A model generated the notes under the pieces. The model saw nothing but the letters and a program-made list of their open reading frames with translations. It ran no database searches and was not told the DNA's origin. From the NCBI GenBank assembly GCA_910588235.1, contig CAJUOQ010000006.1, positions 1-64,000 of the forward strand: a stretch of 64,000 nucleotides of DNA, written 5' to 3'. Of the stretch, positions 23,644 through 32,196 are shown one piece after another. Origin of the DNA: an uncultured Atopostipes sp. (GTDB lineage: Bacteria; Bacillota; Bacilli; Lactobacillales; Carnobacteriaceae_A). The position numbers and the translations under genes were made by a program. Numbering within the stretch: the first letter of the stretch is position 1; each line of letters starts with the position of its first letter.

Positions 23644-24647
23644 AGAGTTTGGCAAAGAGAAAAAAATTAACGAAAAAACAAAGAGAACGAAGAAAACGCT
23701 GGTTGCTAGGGTTATTCGTCGCTGCGATTGTCTTCTTTGGGGGCTACATCACCGGTCGTCGCGATGTGGACTTTAGCCAAGTGCTGGGAAAACTTGATGA
23801 AGCGACCGCCAATATTGAACAGCGTATGCACCAAGCAGACGCCCCTAGAACCCCGACCCCGACAGCAGGAGAAGGGACCGGTCAAGTGCACATCTTTGAT
23901 GTGGGACAAGGAGCGGCCACTTTGCTGATTGGGAGTGACGGCACTTCGATTTTAATCGATACCGGTCGTCATGATGATGGCGAGAAAAGAATTATTTCTT
24001 ACTTAGATGAACATATCGGGCTCGGGGAACCGATTGATTTACTCATTTTCACGCATAATGATTCCGATCATATCGGGCATGGTGATTTAGTGCTGGAATA
24101 TTTTGATGTCCAGGAAGTGTGGATGAATGGGATGGATCATACGACGCAGGTCTATGATAAACTGTTGGACGCGGTCTTAGCTTCCAATGCGGACTATGCA
24201 GAACCAAAAGCAGGCGAGCGCGTACAACTCGGCGTCTTTGATATCCAAGTCTTACATCCGCCACAAGATAGTCCTCAAAAAGATCAAAACGATGAGTCCA
24301 TTGCGACGCGCTTTACTTTTGATGGAACATCGCTCATTACGACTGGGGACAATTCGATCGCGCAAGAAAATGAGATCATCGAAAGAGGCGGCCAGCTCCA
24401 GTCTGACTTAATGATTGTCGGACATCATGGTTCCAATACTTCAACAGGTGAGCCGTGGCTCGAAGCGGTACAACCACAGATCGCTTTCTATCAAGCGGGT
24501 ATTGATAACCGTTATGGCCATCCGTCTCCTGAAACCGTTGAACGCATGGAACAGGCGGGGATTCCTTTTTATGGCACCGCAGAGTTAGGAACCATTTCGA
24601 TTTATATTGATGAGCAGGGCGAAGTGAACGTGGAAACAGAAAGGTGA
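23640..24647 (+). CDS. Secreted ComEC-like MBL-fold hydrolase
   Basis: A 335-residue protein with a basic N-terminus, one transmembrane segment (about residues 22-40), an ~40-residue linker and then a metallo-beta-lactamase domain: VHIFDVGQGAATLL, SILIDTGRHDDG and the metal motif THNDSDHIGHGD (HxDxDH as in ComEC), followed by TGDN, VGHHGSNTST and YGHPSPETV. The predicted site is outside the membrane. ComEC-type MBL domains degrade DNA strands, so a surface nuclease or phosphodiesterase is plausible. The start is GTG 23640 overlapping the previous stop; the ribosome site is inside that gene. It is coupled to a DUF3006 gene, a common pairing. Confidence 0.88.
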   Translation: MKSLAKRKKLTKKQRERRKRWLLGLFVAAIVFFGGYITGRRDVDFSQVLGKLDEATANIEQRMHQADAPRTPTPTAGEGTGQVHIFDVGQGAATLLIGSDGTSILIDTGRHDDGEKRIISYLDEHIGLGEPIDLLIFTHNDSDHIGHGDLVLEYFDVQEVWMNGMDHTTQVYDKLLDAVLASNADYAEPKAGERVQLGVFDIQVLHPPQDSPQKDQNDESIATRFTFDGTSLITTGDNSIAQENEIIERGGQLQSDLMIVGHHGSNTSTGEPWLEAVQPQIAFYQAGIDNRYGHPSPETVERMEQAGIPFYGTAELGTISIYIDEQGEVNVETER

Positions 24648-24652
24648 GAGAG

Positions 24653-24904
24653 ATGCAAGCAGTCTTTGAAGAAGTGAATGGCGCTTGGGCCGTTTTTGTT
24701 GTCGATGAGGTAGCGAAAACATTTCATATCAAGGCCGCTGACTTACCCTCCGATGCCGAAACGGGCGATGTTTTTGAAGTCGAAATCGAAGCGGATGATC
24801 AGCTCAAATTAGGTTCTAAATTACCAAATGAGCGGCAGCGTCGAGAACAATCGGCCCGCGCCAAAAGAGAAGCTTTATTAAAACGCAGTCGTAATAAAAG
24901 ATAA
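24653..24904 (+). CDS. DUF3006 family protein
   Basis: An 83-residue protein. A beta-rich first part (VFEEVNGAWAVFVVDE) fits DUF3006, and a strongly basic C-terminal tail (RQRREQSARAKREALLKRSR) looks nucleic-acid binding. ATG 24653 is preferred over GTG 24644 because AGAAAGG lies 10 nt upstream. DUF3006 genes often follow ComEC-like MBL genes; the function is unknown and a regulatory or partner role is inferred from that linkage. Confidence 0.8.
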   Translation: MQAVFEEVNGAWAVFVVDEVAKTFHIKAADLPSDAETGDVFEVEIEADDQLKLGSKLPNERQRREQSARAKREALLKRSRNKR

Positions 24905-24907
24905 TTA

Positions 24908-24976
24908 AAAAAGTAGATACCTAAATCCACAGGGTAAGATTCCCGCAGTGATTTAGACTATCTACTCTTTATTTTA
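24908..24976. terminator. Long bidirectional terminator
   Basis: AGTAGATACCTAAATC pairs with GATTTAGACTATCTACT in a long interrupted stem, with T- and A-rich flanks on both strands. It lies between the convergent DUF3006 and GNAT genes. Confidence 0.8.
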
Positions 24977-24982
24977 TGTTTT

Positions 24983-25426
24983 TTAGGCTTTTTTCACGGT
25001 TTTTGTGACTGTTCGATGCGGAATTCCGGCATCCATAAATTCAGGGCCTTCGACGGTATACCCTAACTTTTCATAAAAAGGTAAGGCTTGCAGTTGTGCG
25101 CCTAAAGTCATTTTGGTTCCTTGAAGTTGCTGGATTTTTTGTTCGCAAGCCTGCATCAGTTGTGCGCCTAAACCATGTCCGCGCTGCGTGTTTAAAACGG
25201 CGACGCGTTGAATTTTATACACGCCATCTCCTTGATGGTAAATGCGCGCGGTTCCCAGCGGTTGGTCGTCTTGATATAGCACTACATGATGGGATTGCTC
25301 TTCGAGGTCATCGATTTCCAATTCTTCAGGGACGTTTTGTTCTTCCACGAACACCTCATAGCGAATCTTAAGCGCATCTTGATATGTTTTTGAATCTAAA
25401 TCATTGGTCCAAATGGTTTGTACCAT
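24983..25426 (-). CDS. GNAT-family N-acetyltransferase, copy 1
   Basis: A 147-residue GNAT of the ElaA/YjcF type. It shows IRYEVFVEEQNVPEELEIDDLE (residues 22-43), the acetyl-CoA pyrophosphate loop QRGHGLGAQLM (~83-93) and the C-terminal LPFYEKLGYTVEGPEF. Ribosome site AAGGAGCTGATAAG. It lies directly downstream of a related gene on the same strand with a 28-bp gap, so the two look like a tandem duplication. Substrate unknown. Confidence 0.88.
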   Translation of the reverse strand: MVQTIWTNDLDSKTYQDALKIRYEVFVEEQNVPEELEIDDLEEQSHHVVLYQDDQPLGTARIYHQGDGVYKIQRVAVLNTQRGHGLGAQLMQACEQKIQQLQGTKMTLGAQLQALPFYEKLGYTVEGPEFMDAGIPHRTVTKTVKKA

Positions 25427-25454
25427 CTTATCAGCTCCTTATTTTCTATCTAGG

Positions 25455-25907
25455 TTAGGGGAGTGCTTTAGCCATCTTTTGATGCATAATATGAAAGTCT
25501 AAAAATTCAGCCCCTACTTTTTCATAACCGTATTTTTTATAAAAACCTACTGCAGGGCTTTCACTGTTGAGGATGATCTTTTGACCACCATGGGCCGCAA
25601 TGCGTTCTTCCATTTTATGGATTAACACCTTGCCTAAACCCATTTTACGAGCCGATTTTAAAACGGCCACGCGCTCAATGCGAAAAACATGTTCGTCTAC
25701 GGCGTAAATCCGGGCGGTCGCTAAAGGACGTCCCGTATGGTCATAGAGGACGAGGTGCTCCGCTGCTGCCTCCAAGTCATCAATGTCTGAACCTTCGGGG
25801 AATTTTTGCTCGGTAATAAAAACGTCGTAACGAATAGCAATGGCGTCTTGATAAGTTTCGGATTGCGTATCCGTTGTCCATACGGCTTGAATCGTCGCTT
25901 GCGTCAT
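25455..25907 (-). CDS. GNAT-family N-acetyltransferase, copy 2
   Basis: A 150-residue paralogue of the neighbouring GNAT: IRYDVFITEQKFPEGSDIDDLE, RKMGLGKVLI acetyl-CoA loop and AVGFYKKYGYEKVGAEFLD. ATG 25907 is preceded by AAAGGAGC at good spacing; the longer frame starting at 25985 adds a hydrophobic stretch with no ribosome site and no family counterpart, so I reject it. Substrate unknown. Confidence 0.88.
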   Translation of the reverse strand: MTQATIQAVWTTDTQSETYQDAIAIRYDVFITEQKFPEGSDIDDLEAAAEHLVLYDHTGRPLATARIYAVDEHVFRIERVAVLKSARKMGLGKVLIHKMEERIAAHGGQKIILNSESPAVGFYKKYGYEKVGAEFLDFHIMHQKMAKALP

Positions 25908-26213
25908 ATTATAAGCTCCTTTTTCATAAAATACAAAGATGAGCGTAACAAGAATCGAGTAGAATGTCATATCATAAGGGAGCATTTATGAAAAAATGGT
26001 GCAAAAAGGGGCTTTGGTGCCAAAAAGGACGAAAAAGATTTTAAAACCTGTTGCAAGTTCGCTATTTTACTTTAAAATATAAAAGCATGCTAAAATGATG
26101 AGGGCGACATTCTCGTCTGAACGATTGAATAAAACGGACAGAAAATAGAATGATGATGAAAACATTGAAACGTAAAAAAAGAAAAAATTTAGAATTTGGA
26201 AGTGGATATATTA

Positions 26214-27803
26214 ATGGAAGTAGATCAAGCAACCTTACAAAATGAAGTGGAGCAACGCCGAACGTTTGCGATTATCTCCCACCCGGATGCCGGGAAGACA
26301 ACCATTACCGAACAAATGTTGAAACTCGGAGGGGCGATTCGTCAAGCGGGTACCGTTAAAGGACGTAAAACAGGAAAATTTGCGACCTCCGACTGGATGG
26401 AAGTCGAGAAACAACGAGGGATTTCCGTCACAAGCTCGGTGATGCATTTTAATTATGATGATAAGCAAGTGAATATTTTAGATACGCCCGGACACGAGGA
26501 CTTCTCAGAAGATACGTATCGAACCTTAATGGCCGTCGACTCGGGGGTCATGGTCGTTGATACTGCGAACGGGATTGAAGCGCAGACGGAAAAGTTATTT
26601 AAAGTTTGTCGTATGCGTGGTATTCCTATTTTTACCTTTATGAATAAATTAGACCGTGACGGCCGGGAGCCGATTGATTTAGTCGAAGAATTGGAAGAAG
26701 TTCTAGAAATTGACGCTTTTCCAATGAATTGGCCGATTGGTTCGGGCACGAGCTTAATTGGTGTTTATGATATTTACCATAACCGGATTGAATTTAATGA
26801 TCCTGATGAGTGGAACGAAGGTGAATTATACCTCCCCTTAAATGAAGAAGGTGAAATTGAAGGCGAACATCGCTTAAAAGAGGACCGCTTATATGAACAA
26901 GTCCTCGAAGAAGTAGAGTTGTTAAAAATCGCAGGGAATGAGTTTTCCGAAGAAGCGATTGCGGCCGGCGAATTAACTCCGGTATTTTTCGGTTCGGCTT
27001 TAACAGGCTTTGGCGTGCAATCCTTCTTAGAAACGTTTTTAGAGTTTGCGCCGGAACCAACGCCGACTATCGATGAAGAAGAACACGAAATTGAACCAAC
27101 TGACGAAGAGTTTTCAGGCTTTATTTTCAAAATTCAAGCCAACATGGATCCGCGACATCGTGACCGAATCGCTTTTGTGCGCATTGCTTCAGGGCAATTT
27201 ATTCCAGGCATGAATGTCACGCTATCGCGTACCGAAAGAGATTTCCGACTCAATAATTCCACCCAATTTATGGCGGAAGACCGTAAAATTGTTAAACATG
27301 CGGTGGCTGGTGATATTATCGGCCTTTATGATACCGGGAATTTCCAAATTGGCGATACGATTTATGCCGGCAAAGAAAAAATTACGTATAAAGACTTGCC
27401 ACAATTTACGCCAGAAATCTTTATGAAAGTGGAAGCTAAAAATGTCATGAAGCAGAAATCTTATCACAAAGGCATTGAGCAACTTGTCCAAGAAGGGGCG
27501 ATTCAGCTTTATAAAAACTATTATACTGGTGAATATATTTTAGGCGCTGTGGGCCAATTGCAATTTGAAGTCTTTGAACAGCGTATGAACAATGAATATA
27601 ATTCAGAAGTGGTCATGAGCCCCCTAGGCAATCGTATCGCGCGTTGGATTGATCCTGAACAGCTGCAGGATGACATGAGTACTAGCCGTAGTTTACTGGC
27701 CAAAGACCGCGATGACCAACCTGTTATATTGTTTGAAAGTGAATTTGCAATTCGCTGGTTTACCGGGAAATATCCGGATGTTGAACTGTATTCATTATTA
27801 TAG
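26214..27803 (+). CDS. prfC: Peptide chain release factor 3
   Basis: A 529-residue translational GTPase that removes RF1/RF2 after termination. G-domain motifs: G1 SHPDAGKTT (~25), G3 DTPGHEDF (~92), G4 NKLDRD (~150). The EF-G-like [13 protein letters not shown] switch region and the [12 protein letters not shown] segment (~455) follow RF3 precisely. ATG 26214 with GGAAGTGG upstream is preferred to the in-frame TTG 26196. Monocistronic by position. Confidence 0.95.
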   Translation: MEVDQATLQNEVEQRRTFAIISHPDAGKTTITEQMLKLGGAIRQAGTVKGRKTGKFATSDWMEVEKQRGISVTSSVMHFNYDDKQVNILDTPGHEDFSEDTYRTLMAVDSGVMVVDTANGIEAQTEKLFKVCRMRGIPIFTFMNKLDRDGREPIDLVEELEEVLEIDAFPMNWPIGSGTSLIGVYDIYHNRIEFNDPDEWNEGELYLPLNEEGEIEGEHRLKEDRLYEQVLEEVELLKIAGNEFSEEAIAAGELTPVFFGSALTGFGVQSFLETFLEFAPEPTPTIDEEEHEIEPTDEEFSGFIFKIQANMDPRHRDRIAFVRIASGQFIPGMNVTLSRTERDFRLNNSTQFMAEDRKIVKHAVAGDIIGLYDTGNFQIGDTIYAGKEKITYKDLPQFTPEIFMKVEAKNVMKQKSYHKGIEQLVQEGAIQLYKNYYTGEYILGAVGQLQFEVFEQRMNNEYNSEVVMSPLGNRIARWIDPEQLQDDMSTSRSLLAKDRDDQPVILFESEFAIRWFTGKYPDVELYSLL

Positions 27804-27866
27804 AAAAGAAAATGAATTTAACGTACACTAAGTTAAAGTCGTTTAAGGAGTAAACGAGGTGAAAAA

Positions 27867-28352
27867 ATGCGCAAGAAGTTTTGGCGATGGTGGCTGGTCC
27901 CGCTACTCGGTCTCTTATTAACCGCTTGTGAGCTTGTTCCAACACTGGAAGAGATGGATACATCGACGCCGGATGAGGCAGAAACGACTCATGTTGTAGA
28001 AGGGGAAACGTATGACACACCTTATGAAGTCGCAGAATATATTGAGCTTTACGGCGAGTTGCCTGAAAATTATTTAACCAAAGAAGAAGCCCGCGATTTA
28101 GGTTGGGATGCTCGGGAAGGTAATCTTTGGGAAGTAGCGCCCGGCGCCAGCATTGGTGGTGACTACTTTGGGAACTTTGAAGAATTACTCCCAGAAGACC
28201 CCCAACGAGACTATCATGAAGCCGATATCGAATACGATGGTGGACACCGGAATGCAAAACGGTTGATTTATTCGAACGATGGGTTATATTTCTATACAGA
28301 GGATCATTACGAAACCTTTGAAGAATTGGAAGTGGGGGACGATCATTCATGA
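27867..28352 (+). CDS. Lipid-anchored barnase-family ribonuclease
   Basis: A 161-residue protein with a lipobox signal (LLTAC, lipid-modified Cys21), an acidic ~25-residue linker and a barnase domain from about residue 48 to 152. The alignment to Bacillus barnase is gap-free through the catalytic region with a constant offset of 45: Lys72, Glu118, Arg128, Arg132 and His147 correspond to Lys27, Glu73, Arg83, Arg87 and His102. Landmarks ENYLTKEEARDLGW, GASIGGDYF and TEDHYETF are all present, so it should be an active guanyl-preferring RNase on the cell surface. Classical barnase is freely secreted; the anchored form is unusual. It overlaps its inhibitor gene by four bases (ATGA). Confidence 0.92.
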   Translation: MRKKFWRWWLVPLLGLLLTACELVPTLEEMDTSTPDEAETTHVVEGETYDTPYEVAEYIELYGELPENYLTKEEARDLGWDAREGNLWEVAPGASIGGDYFGNFEELLPEDPQRDYHEADIEYDGGHRNAKRLIYSNDGLYFYTEDHYETFEELEVGDDHS

Positions 28353-28642
28353 AAGAACTAATTATTGATGGGGCAGCCATGACTTCAAAAAAAGCAATGT
28401 ATATCCATTTGAGTCGTGTCTTTTCTTTCCCCAGTTATTTTGGTAACAACTTGGATGCTCTATGGGATGTCTTGACGGAAGAAAAAGAACCTACCACTAT
28501 TTACTTTAAAAATGTCACAAAGCTGCTTGAAAAAATGGATGGCTATGGTGAAAAACTCATTCAAATCTTTCGAAATCTTCAGCAAACCACCGACAATTAT
28601 CAGATCTATTTTTATGCAAAAGAAATAGACGAAGAAGAATAA
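28349..28642 (+). CDS. Barstar-family RNase inhibitor
   Basis: A 97-residue cytosolic inhibitor. The barstar interface is recognisable in YFGNNLDALWDVLTE (about residues 30-44), where Asp36, Trp39, Asp40 and Thr43 correspond to barstar Asp35, Trp38, Asp39 and Thr42 (offset one). The remaining alpha/beta pattern and length also fit. Start overlap with the barnase gene ensures co-synthesis, protecting the cell before the RNase is exported. No promoter between them. Confidence 0.92.
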   Translation: MKELIIDGAAMTSKKAMYIHLSRVFSFPSYFGNNLDALWDVLTEEKEPTTIYFKNVTKLLEKMDGYGEKLIQIFRNLQQTTDNYQIYFYAKEIDEEE

Positions 28643-28697
28643 ATGAAGAAAAGCCGATCGTTACTTTTTATTGTTTGTGGAGAGAAAGGATAAAATT

Positions 28698-28857
28698 AAG
28701 GTTTGCTCTTCACAACTTCCGCTTTGTGACTAGAAAATAGGATTTTGCTCTTCACAACTCGTCCTTTGTGGTCCGAAAGTAAGGTTTCGCGCGTCATAAC
28801 TTTCATTTTGTGACTTGGAAGCAAGACTTTGCTCTTCACAACTCGAAACTTGTGACA
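28698..28857. repeat. Tandem intergenic array 1, four ~42-bp units
   Basis: Four imperfect units whose TTTGCTC-like anchors begin at 28702, 28744, 28785 and 28828 (spacing 42, 41 and 43). Each unit carries an inverted repeat, TCACAA-N-TTGTGA, able to form a small hairpin. It lies between barstar and the end of clpE, which converge. No protein-coding frame on either strand has a ribosome site. Confidence 0.85.
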
Positions 28858-28883
28858 GACAATCGCATAAAATATAGTAGAAC

Positions 28884-28929
28884 TAAAAAAATCCCCCAAC
28901 ACATTCTTTGAAAATGTGCTGGGGGATTT
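28884..28929 (-). terminator. Terminator of clpE
   Basis: On the minus strand ATCCCCCAGCACATT pairs with AATGTGTTGGGGGAT, followed by TTTTTTT. A strong stem 55 bp beyond the clpE stop. Confidence 0.92.
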
Positions 28930-28983
28930 GTAGTTAACGGCTAGATTTTTTCAGCCATTTATTTTCATTTAAAAGGGAGAAGT

Positions 28984-31275
28984 TTATTCTTCATCGGTTT
29001 CTTTGTCAGTGCTTTCTTCAGCATTTTTATCTGTATTATTTGAAGCTTCTGCGTTTTCCGAGTTATTTTCTTCTGCCACTTCTGCGTCTTTTTCAACGAT
29101 AATTTCATCATCGTCATTGACAGTGACGTTAATTTCACCGACGTCTGGATTTTCAAGATAGAATTCAGCAATTTTATCTTCGATTTGTTCTTCAATCACA
29201 CGACGGAGCGGACGAGCTCCCATATCTGGGTTGTAACCTAAGTCCACGAGTTTTTCTTTCGCTTCTTGATCGACGTGGATTTGAATATCGTGATCCGCCA
29301 TTGAATCATTGATTTCATCGAGCATAATCTCGACGATACCCAATAAGTTCTCTTTAGAAAGAGCATTGAATTCCACGATCGCGTCGAAACGGTTCAAGAA
29401 TTCTGGTTTGAAATAGTCACCTAATTGGTTCAAGATGGATTGTTGTGTACCTTCTAGAGTCGCACCGAAACCAACGTTTGCTTCGCCACCGCCAGTTCCT
29501 GCGTTACTTGTCATGATGATGATTGTATTCTTGAAGTCAACGGTACGACCTTGTGCGTCCGTTAGACGACCATCATCCATAATTTGAAGGAACATATTCA
29601 AGACATCTGGGTGTGCTTTTTCAACCTCATCGACTAAGATTAAACTGTAAGGATTACGACGAATTTGTTCAGTCAATTGACCGGCTTCATCATAACCGAC
29701 ATATCCTGGAGGTGAACCGATTAATTTACTGGTGCTGTGTCGGTCCATAAACTCACTCATGTCGAGACGGACGTAAGCATCACGGTTTCCAAACAATTCA
29801 AAGGTTAAAGCTTTCGCAAGCTCTGTCTTACCAACACCTGTTGGTCCTACGAATAGGAACGAACCAATTGGTCGGTTGGTTTTGCGTAAACCAATACGAT
29901 TACGACGAACCGCACGTGTTACTTTATCAATCGCGTTGTCTTGTCCAACAACGACTTTTGCGAGTTCTTTATCTAAATCACGTAATTGCGTTTGTTCTTT
30001 TTCTTTCAATTCACCCACTGGAATACCTGTTTTGATTTCAATGATATTAATCATATCTTGTTCGGTCACAGAAGGGGTGTGTGATTCGGGAACTTGTTGT
30101 TCAAGCATTTCTTCGTATTTTGAAATTTGATCACGATAGAAAGCGGCTTTTTCAAAGTCTTCACGATCGGTCGCATCTTGTTTTGCTTTTTCAGCATCAT
30201 CAATTTTACCTTGAATTGTTTCAGGATCTTGGACTTGAATGGTCAAGTTTTTCTTCGAACCGGATTCGTCTAACAAGTCGATTGCTTTATCTGGTAAGAA
30301 TCGATCTTGAATATAACGGTCGGATAAATCGATCGCTGCTCGAATCGCATCTTCTGAATATTTTACGTGGTGGTAATCTTCATATTGTTTTTGAATCCCT
30401 TTGATGATGGTATACGTTTCATCTAAGTTTGGTTCATCTACACGAACTGGTTGTAATCGACGTTCAAGTGCTGAGTCTTTTTCGATCACACGGTATTCGT
30501 TTAAAGTAGTTGCACCAATTAATTGAATTTCACCACGAGCCAGTGCTGGTTTTAAGATGTTTCCAGCATCTGTATTGGAGCCTTCAGCTGAACCTGCACC
30601 TACAATTTGGTGAATCTCATCAATAAATAAGATAATGCTTGGGTCAGCTTCTAATTCAGCGATTAGTTGTTGCATTTTTTCCTCAAATTGTCCACGAATT
30701 CCTGTACCAGAAACAAGGGAAGAAACATCTAATTGGATAATTTCTTTATCCGCTAGTTTTTGAGGAACTTCGCCATTGACAATTTTTAGAGCCATGCCTT
30801 CAACGATCGCTGTCTTACCAACACCTGCTTCACCAATTAATACCGGGTTGTTTTTGTTTCGACGGTTTAAAATCTCACTGACACGTTCGATTTCTTCGTC
30901 ACGACCGATGACGCCATCAATTTTTCCTTCGCGCGCCATATCGTTTAAGTTGATTCCGAACTCGTCGAGTAAGCCTCCGCCGCCACCTTCTTGAGGAGGG
31001 ACGTTACCGCCACGGCCGTCTGCTGGAAATCCTTGGGCAGGTCTTTGTCTTTGAGGACCGCTGCTCATTGCGCGGAATAATTCATCAAAGTTTCCAAAAC
31101 CAAATGGATCCGGATTTCGTCTAGAATTTCGTGGATTATTTGGGTTATTTTGACTATTTTGTTGTCTAATTTCACGATAGCAATTTTGACAAATATCGAT
31201 TTCACGTCTTTGTCCATTAACTCTCGTTGTTAAATGAATGGTTGCTTCATTTTGTCTACATCTTTCACAAAGCAT
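28984..31275 (-). CDS. clpE: ATP-dependent Clp protease ATP-binding subunit ClpE
   Basis: A 763-residue HSP100 unfoldase. A zinc finger at the N-terminus ([13 protein letters not shown] and CQNC) marks it as ClpE rather than ClpC. After a low-complexity Asn/Arg/Pro linker come AAA domain 1 ([22 protein letters not shown]), a UVR-like coiled segment near [20 protein letters not shown], and AAA domain 2 ([29 protein letters not shown]). The C-terminus ends in a very acidic ~45-residue tail. I chose ATG 31275 (GAAAGG upstream; expected MLCERC start) over two earlier in-frame ATGs. CtsR boxes in its promoter indicate heat and stress induction. Confidence 0.95.
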   Translation of the reverse strand: MLCERCRQNEATIHLTTRVNGQRREIDICQNCYREIRQQNSQNNPNNPRNSRRNPDPFGFGNFDELFRAMSSGPQRQRPAQGFPADGRGGNVPPQEGGGGGLLDEFGINLNDMAREGKIDGVIGRDEEIERVSEILNRRNKNNPVLIGEAGVGKTAIVEGMALKIVNGEVPQKLADKEIIQLDVSSLVSGTGIRGQFEEKMQQLIAELEADPSIILFIDEIHQIVGAGSAEGSNTDAGNILKPALARGEIQLIGATTLNEYRVIEKDSALERRLQPVRVDEPNLDETYTIIKGIQKQYEDYHHVKYSEDAIRAAIDLSDRYIQDRFLPDKAIDLLDESGSKKNLTIQVQDPETIQGKIDDAEKAKQDATDREDFEKAAFYRDQISKYEEMLEQQVPESHTPSVTEQDMINIIEIKTGIPVGELKEKEQTQLRDLDKELAKVVVGQDNAIDKVTRAVRRNRIGLRKTNRPIGSFLFVGPTGVGKTELAKALTFELFGNRDAYVRLDMSEFMDRHSTSKLIGSPPGYVGYDEAGQLTEQIRRNPYSLILVDEVEKAHPDVLNMFLQIMDDGRLTDAQGRTVDFKNTIIIMTSNAGTGGGEANVGFGATLEGTQQSILNQLGDYFKPEFLNRFDAIVEFNALSKENLLGIVEIMLDEINDSMADHDIQIHVDQEAKEKLVDLGYNPDMGARPLRRVIEEQIEDKIAEFYLENPDVGEINVTVNDDDEIIVEKDAEVAEENNSENAEASNNTDKNAEESTDKETDEE

Positions 31276-31384
31276 GCCATTACACATCCTTTCAAGATTT
31301 CTCTTCAAATTTCATCCAAGTATATTTTATATAGAATAAGCACAAAAGTCAGTTAAATCGCTTGGAAATAGCGTCTTTCTTTTG

Positions 31385-31443
31385 TTTGACTATGTCTGAC
31401 CTTTGATAACTCTTATTATACTCTGACTATCTCTGACTTTCAA
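31385..31443 (-). promoter_or_regulatory. clpE promoter with two CtsR boxes
   Basis: On the minus strand: -35 TTGAAA (31438-31443), 17 bp, -10 TATAAT (31415-31420). The spacer holds a heptad direct repeat AGTCAGAGATAGTCAGAG (box 2, ~31421-31438), and a second GGTCAGACATAGTCAAA (31385-31401) lies just downstream of the -10. Both fit the CtsR consensus RGTCAAANANRGTCAAA with few changes. Confidence 0.85.
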
Positions 31444-31583
31444 GTCTTACGCTTGGAATAATGAAAAAAATTTGGAATGAATGGAGATAAATAGGCGAAA
31501 ACTTATGTAGGACTGGAAAAGGGAATAGGGTAGTGCGAATGGCGATAAAAAATGATCAATGAACATTTTAATAAAAAATAAAA

Positions 31584-31601
31584 TGTCAAAAATATTTGAC
31601 A
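31584..31601 (+). promoter_or_regulatory. Palindromic operator-like site before small membrane protein/XRE genes
   Basis: TGTCAAA-AATA-TTTGACA is a perfect inverted repeat 25 bp before the first start codon of the membrane protein/XRE pair; its right arm also supplies TTGACA. It is a likely autoregulatory site of the XRE protein. Confidence 0.5.
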
Positions 31602-31625
31602 CTTATCATAGAAAGGACGATTTAA

Positions 31626-31915
31626 ATGAGAAAGATGGATGAGATGGAAAATCTATTGCGTTACAAAGTATGCGCTGGAGCTGGGGATTTGGTGTGATTA
31701 GTTTAGCGATCTATAATATCTTTCAGCAAATAACGACAGGGCAGACAAGTTTCAGTTTTATTATCATGATTGGAATGATTCTTATCCAACGAGGTATTTA
31801 CCATTATAAATTGCAGCAAGTAAATGAGGACCAATCTTTTTGGCGAGGGCTTTTGTTGGTTCTTTTAATCGTTTTATTAATGCTTGGCGGATTATTTTTG
31901 ATCAGTGGTTTATAA
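31626..31915 (+). pseudogene. Small membrane protein, apparently frameshifted
   Basis: ATG 31626 has a good ribosome site (AGAAAGGA) and reads MRKMDEMENLLRYKV, but this frame stops at TGA 31695. The hydrophobic remainder (RWSWGFGVISLAIYNIFQQ onward, three membrane segments) is open in another frame from 31670 to 31915, where no ribosome site precedes the ATG. Small DUF6442-like membrane proteins with a DEME-type start are commonly encoded just before XRE regulators of this size, so a 1-nt insertion or 2-nt deletion near 31665-31672 probably broke an intact gene. Alternatively the 81-residue downstream frame is made by translational coupling. Sequencing error is possible. Confidence 0.5.
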
Positions 31916-32109
31916 TGAGAAATACCATTAAAGATTTACGAAAATCAAAAAAGTTATCGCAAGCACAGCTCGCTGAACGTTGTCTGGTCACCCGCCAAAC
32001 AATTAATGCCGTTGAAAATGATAAATACGATCCTACCTTACAACTAGCATTTGCTTTAGCAAGAGAATTAGAAACAACCGTCGATGGATTATTTGAACCA
32101 GATCACTGA
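31915..32109 (+). CDS. Small XRE-family HTH transcriptional regulator
   Basis: A 64-residue single-domain Cro/CI-type helix-turn-helix protein: IKDLRKSKKLSQAQLAERCL, then TRQTINAVENDKYDPTLQLA and FALARELETTVDGLFE. This compact form is common next to small membrane proteins in Firmicutes. ATG 31915 overlaps the previous stop (TAATG), implying coupled translation. It probably represses its own promoter through the palindrome at 31584; this is inferred. Target genes unknown. Confidence 0.88.
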   Translation: MRNTIKDLRKSKKLSQAQLAERCLVTRQTINAVENDKYDPTLQLAFALARELETTVDGLFEPDH

Positions 32110-32196
32110 ATCACTGAAAGAATATTGAAAACAAAATAAGGAGAAAGATGAAAATCAGTTAAAAATAGCTACAGGAGAAAAAAGCCTTTGATTCAT

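Noticed and set aside
25908..25985. N-terminal hydrophobic extension of the second GNAT
   Set aside because: No ribosome site for the upstream ATG, while AAAGGAG fits ATG 25907; the paralogue lacks any such extension.
28698..28857. CRISPR array (also considered for 33831-34037 and 45834-46060)
   Set aside because: Units are directly adjacent with no unique spacers, and variation is spread across the whole unit; no cas genes in the window.
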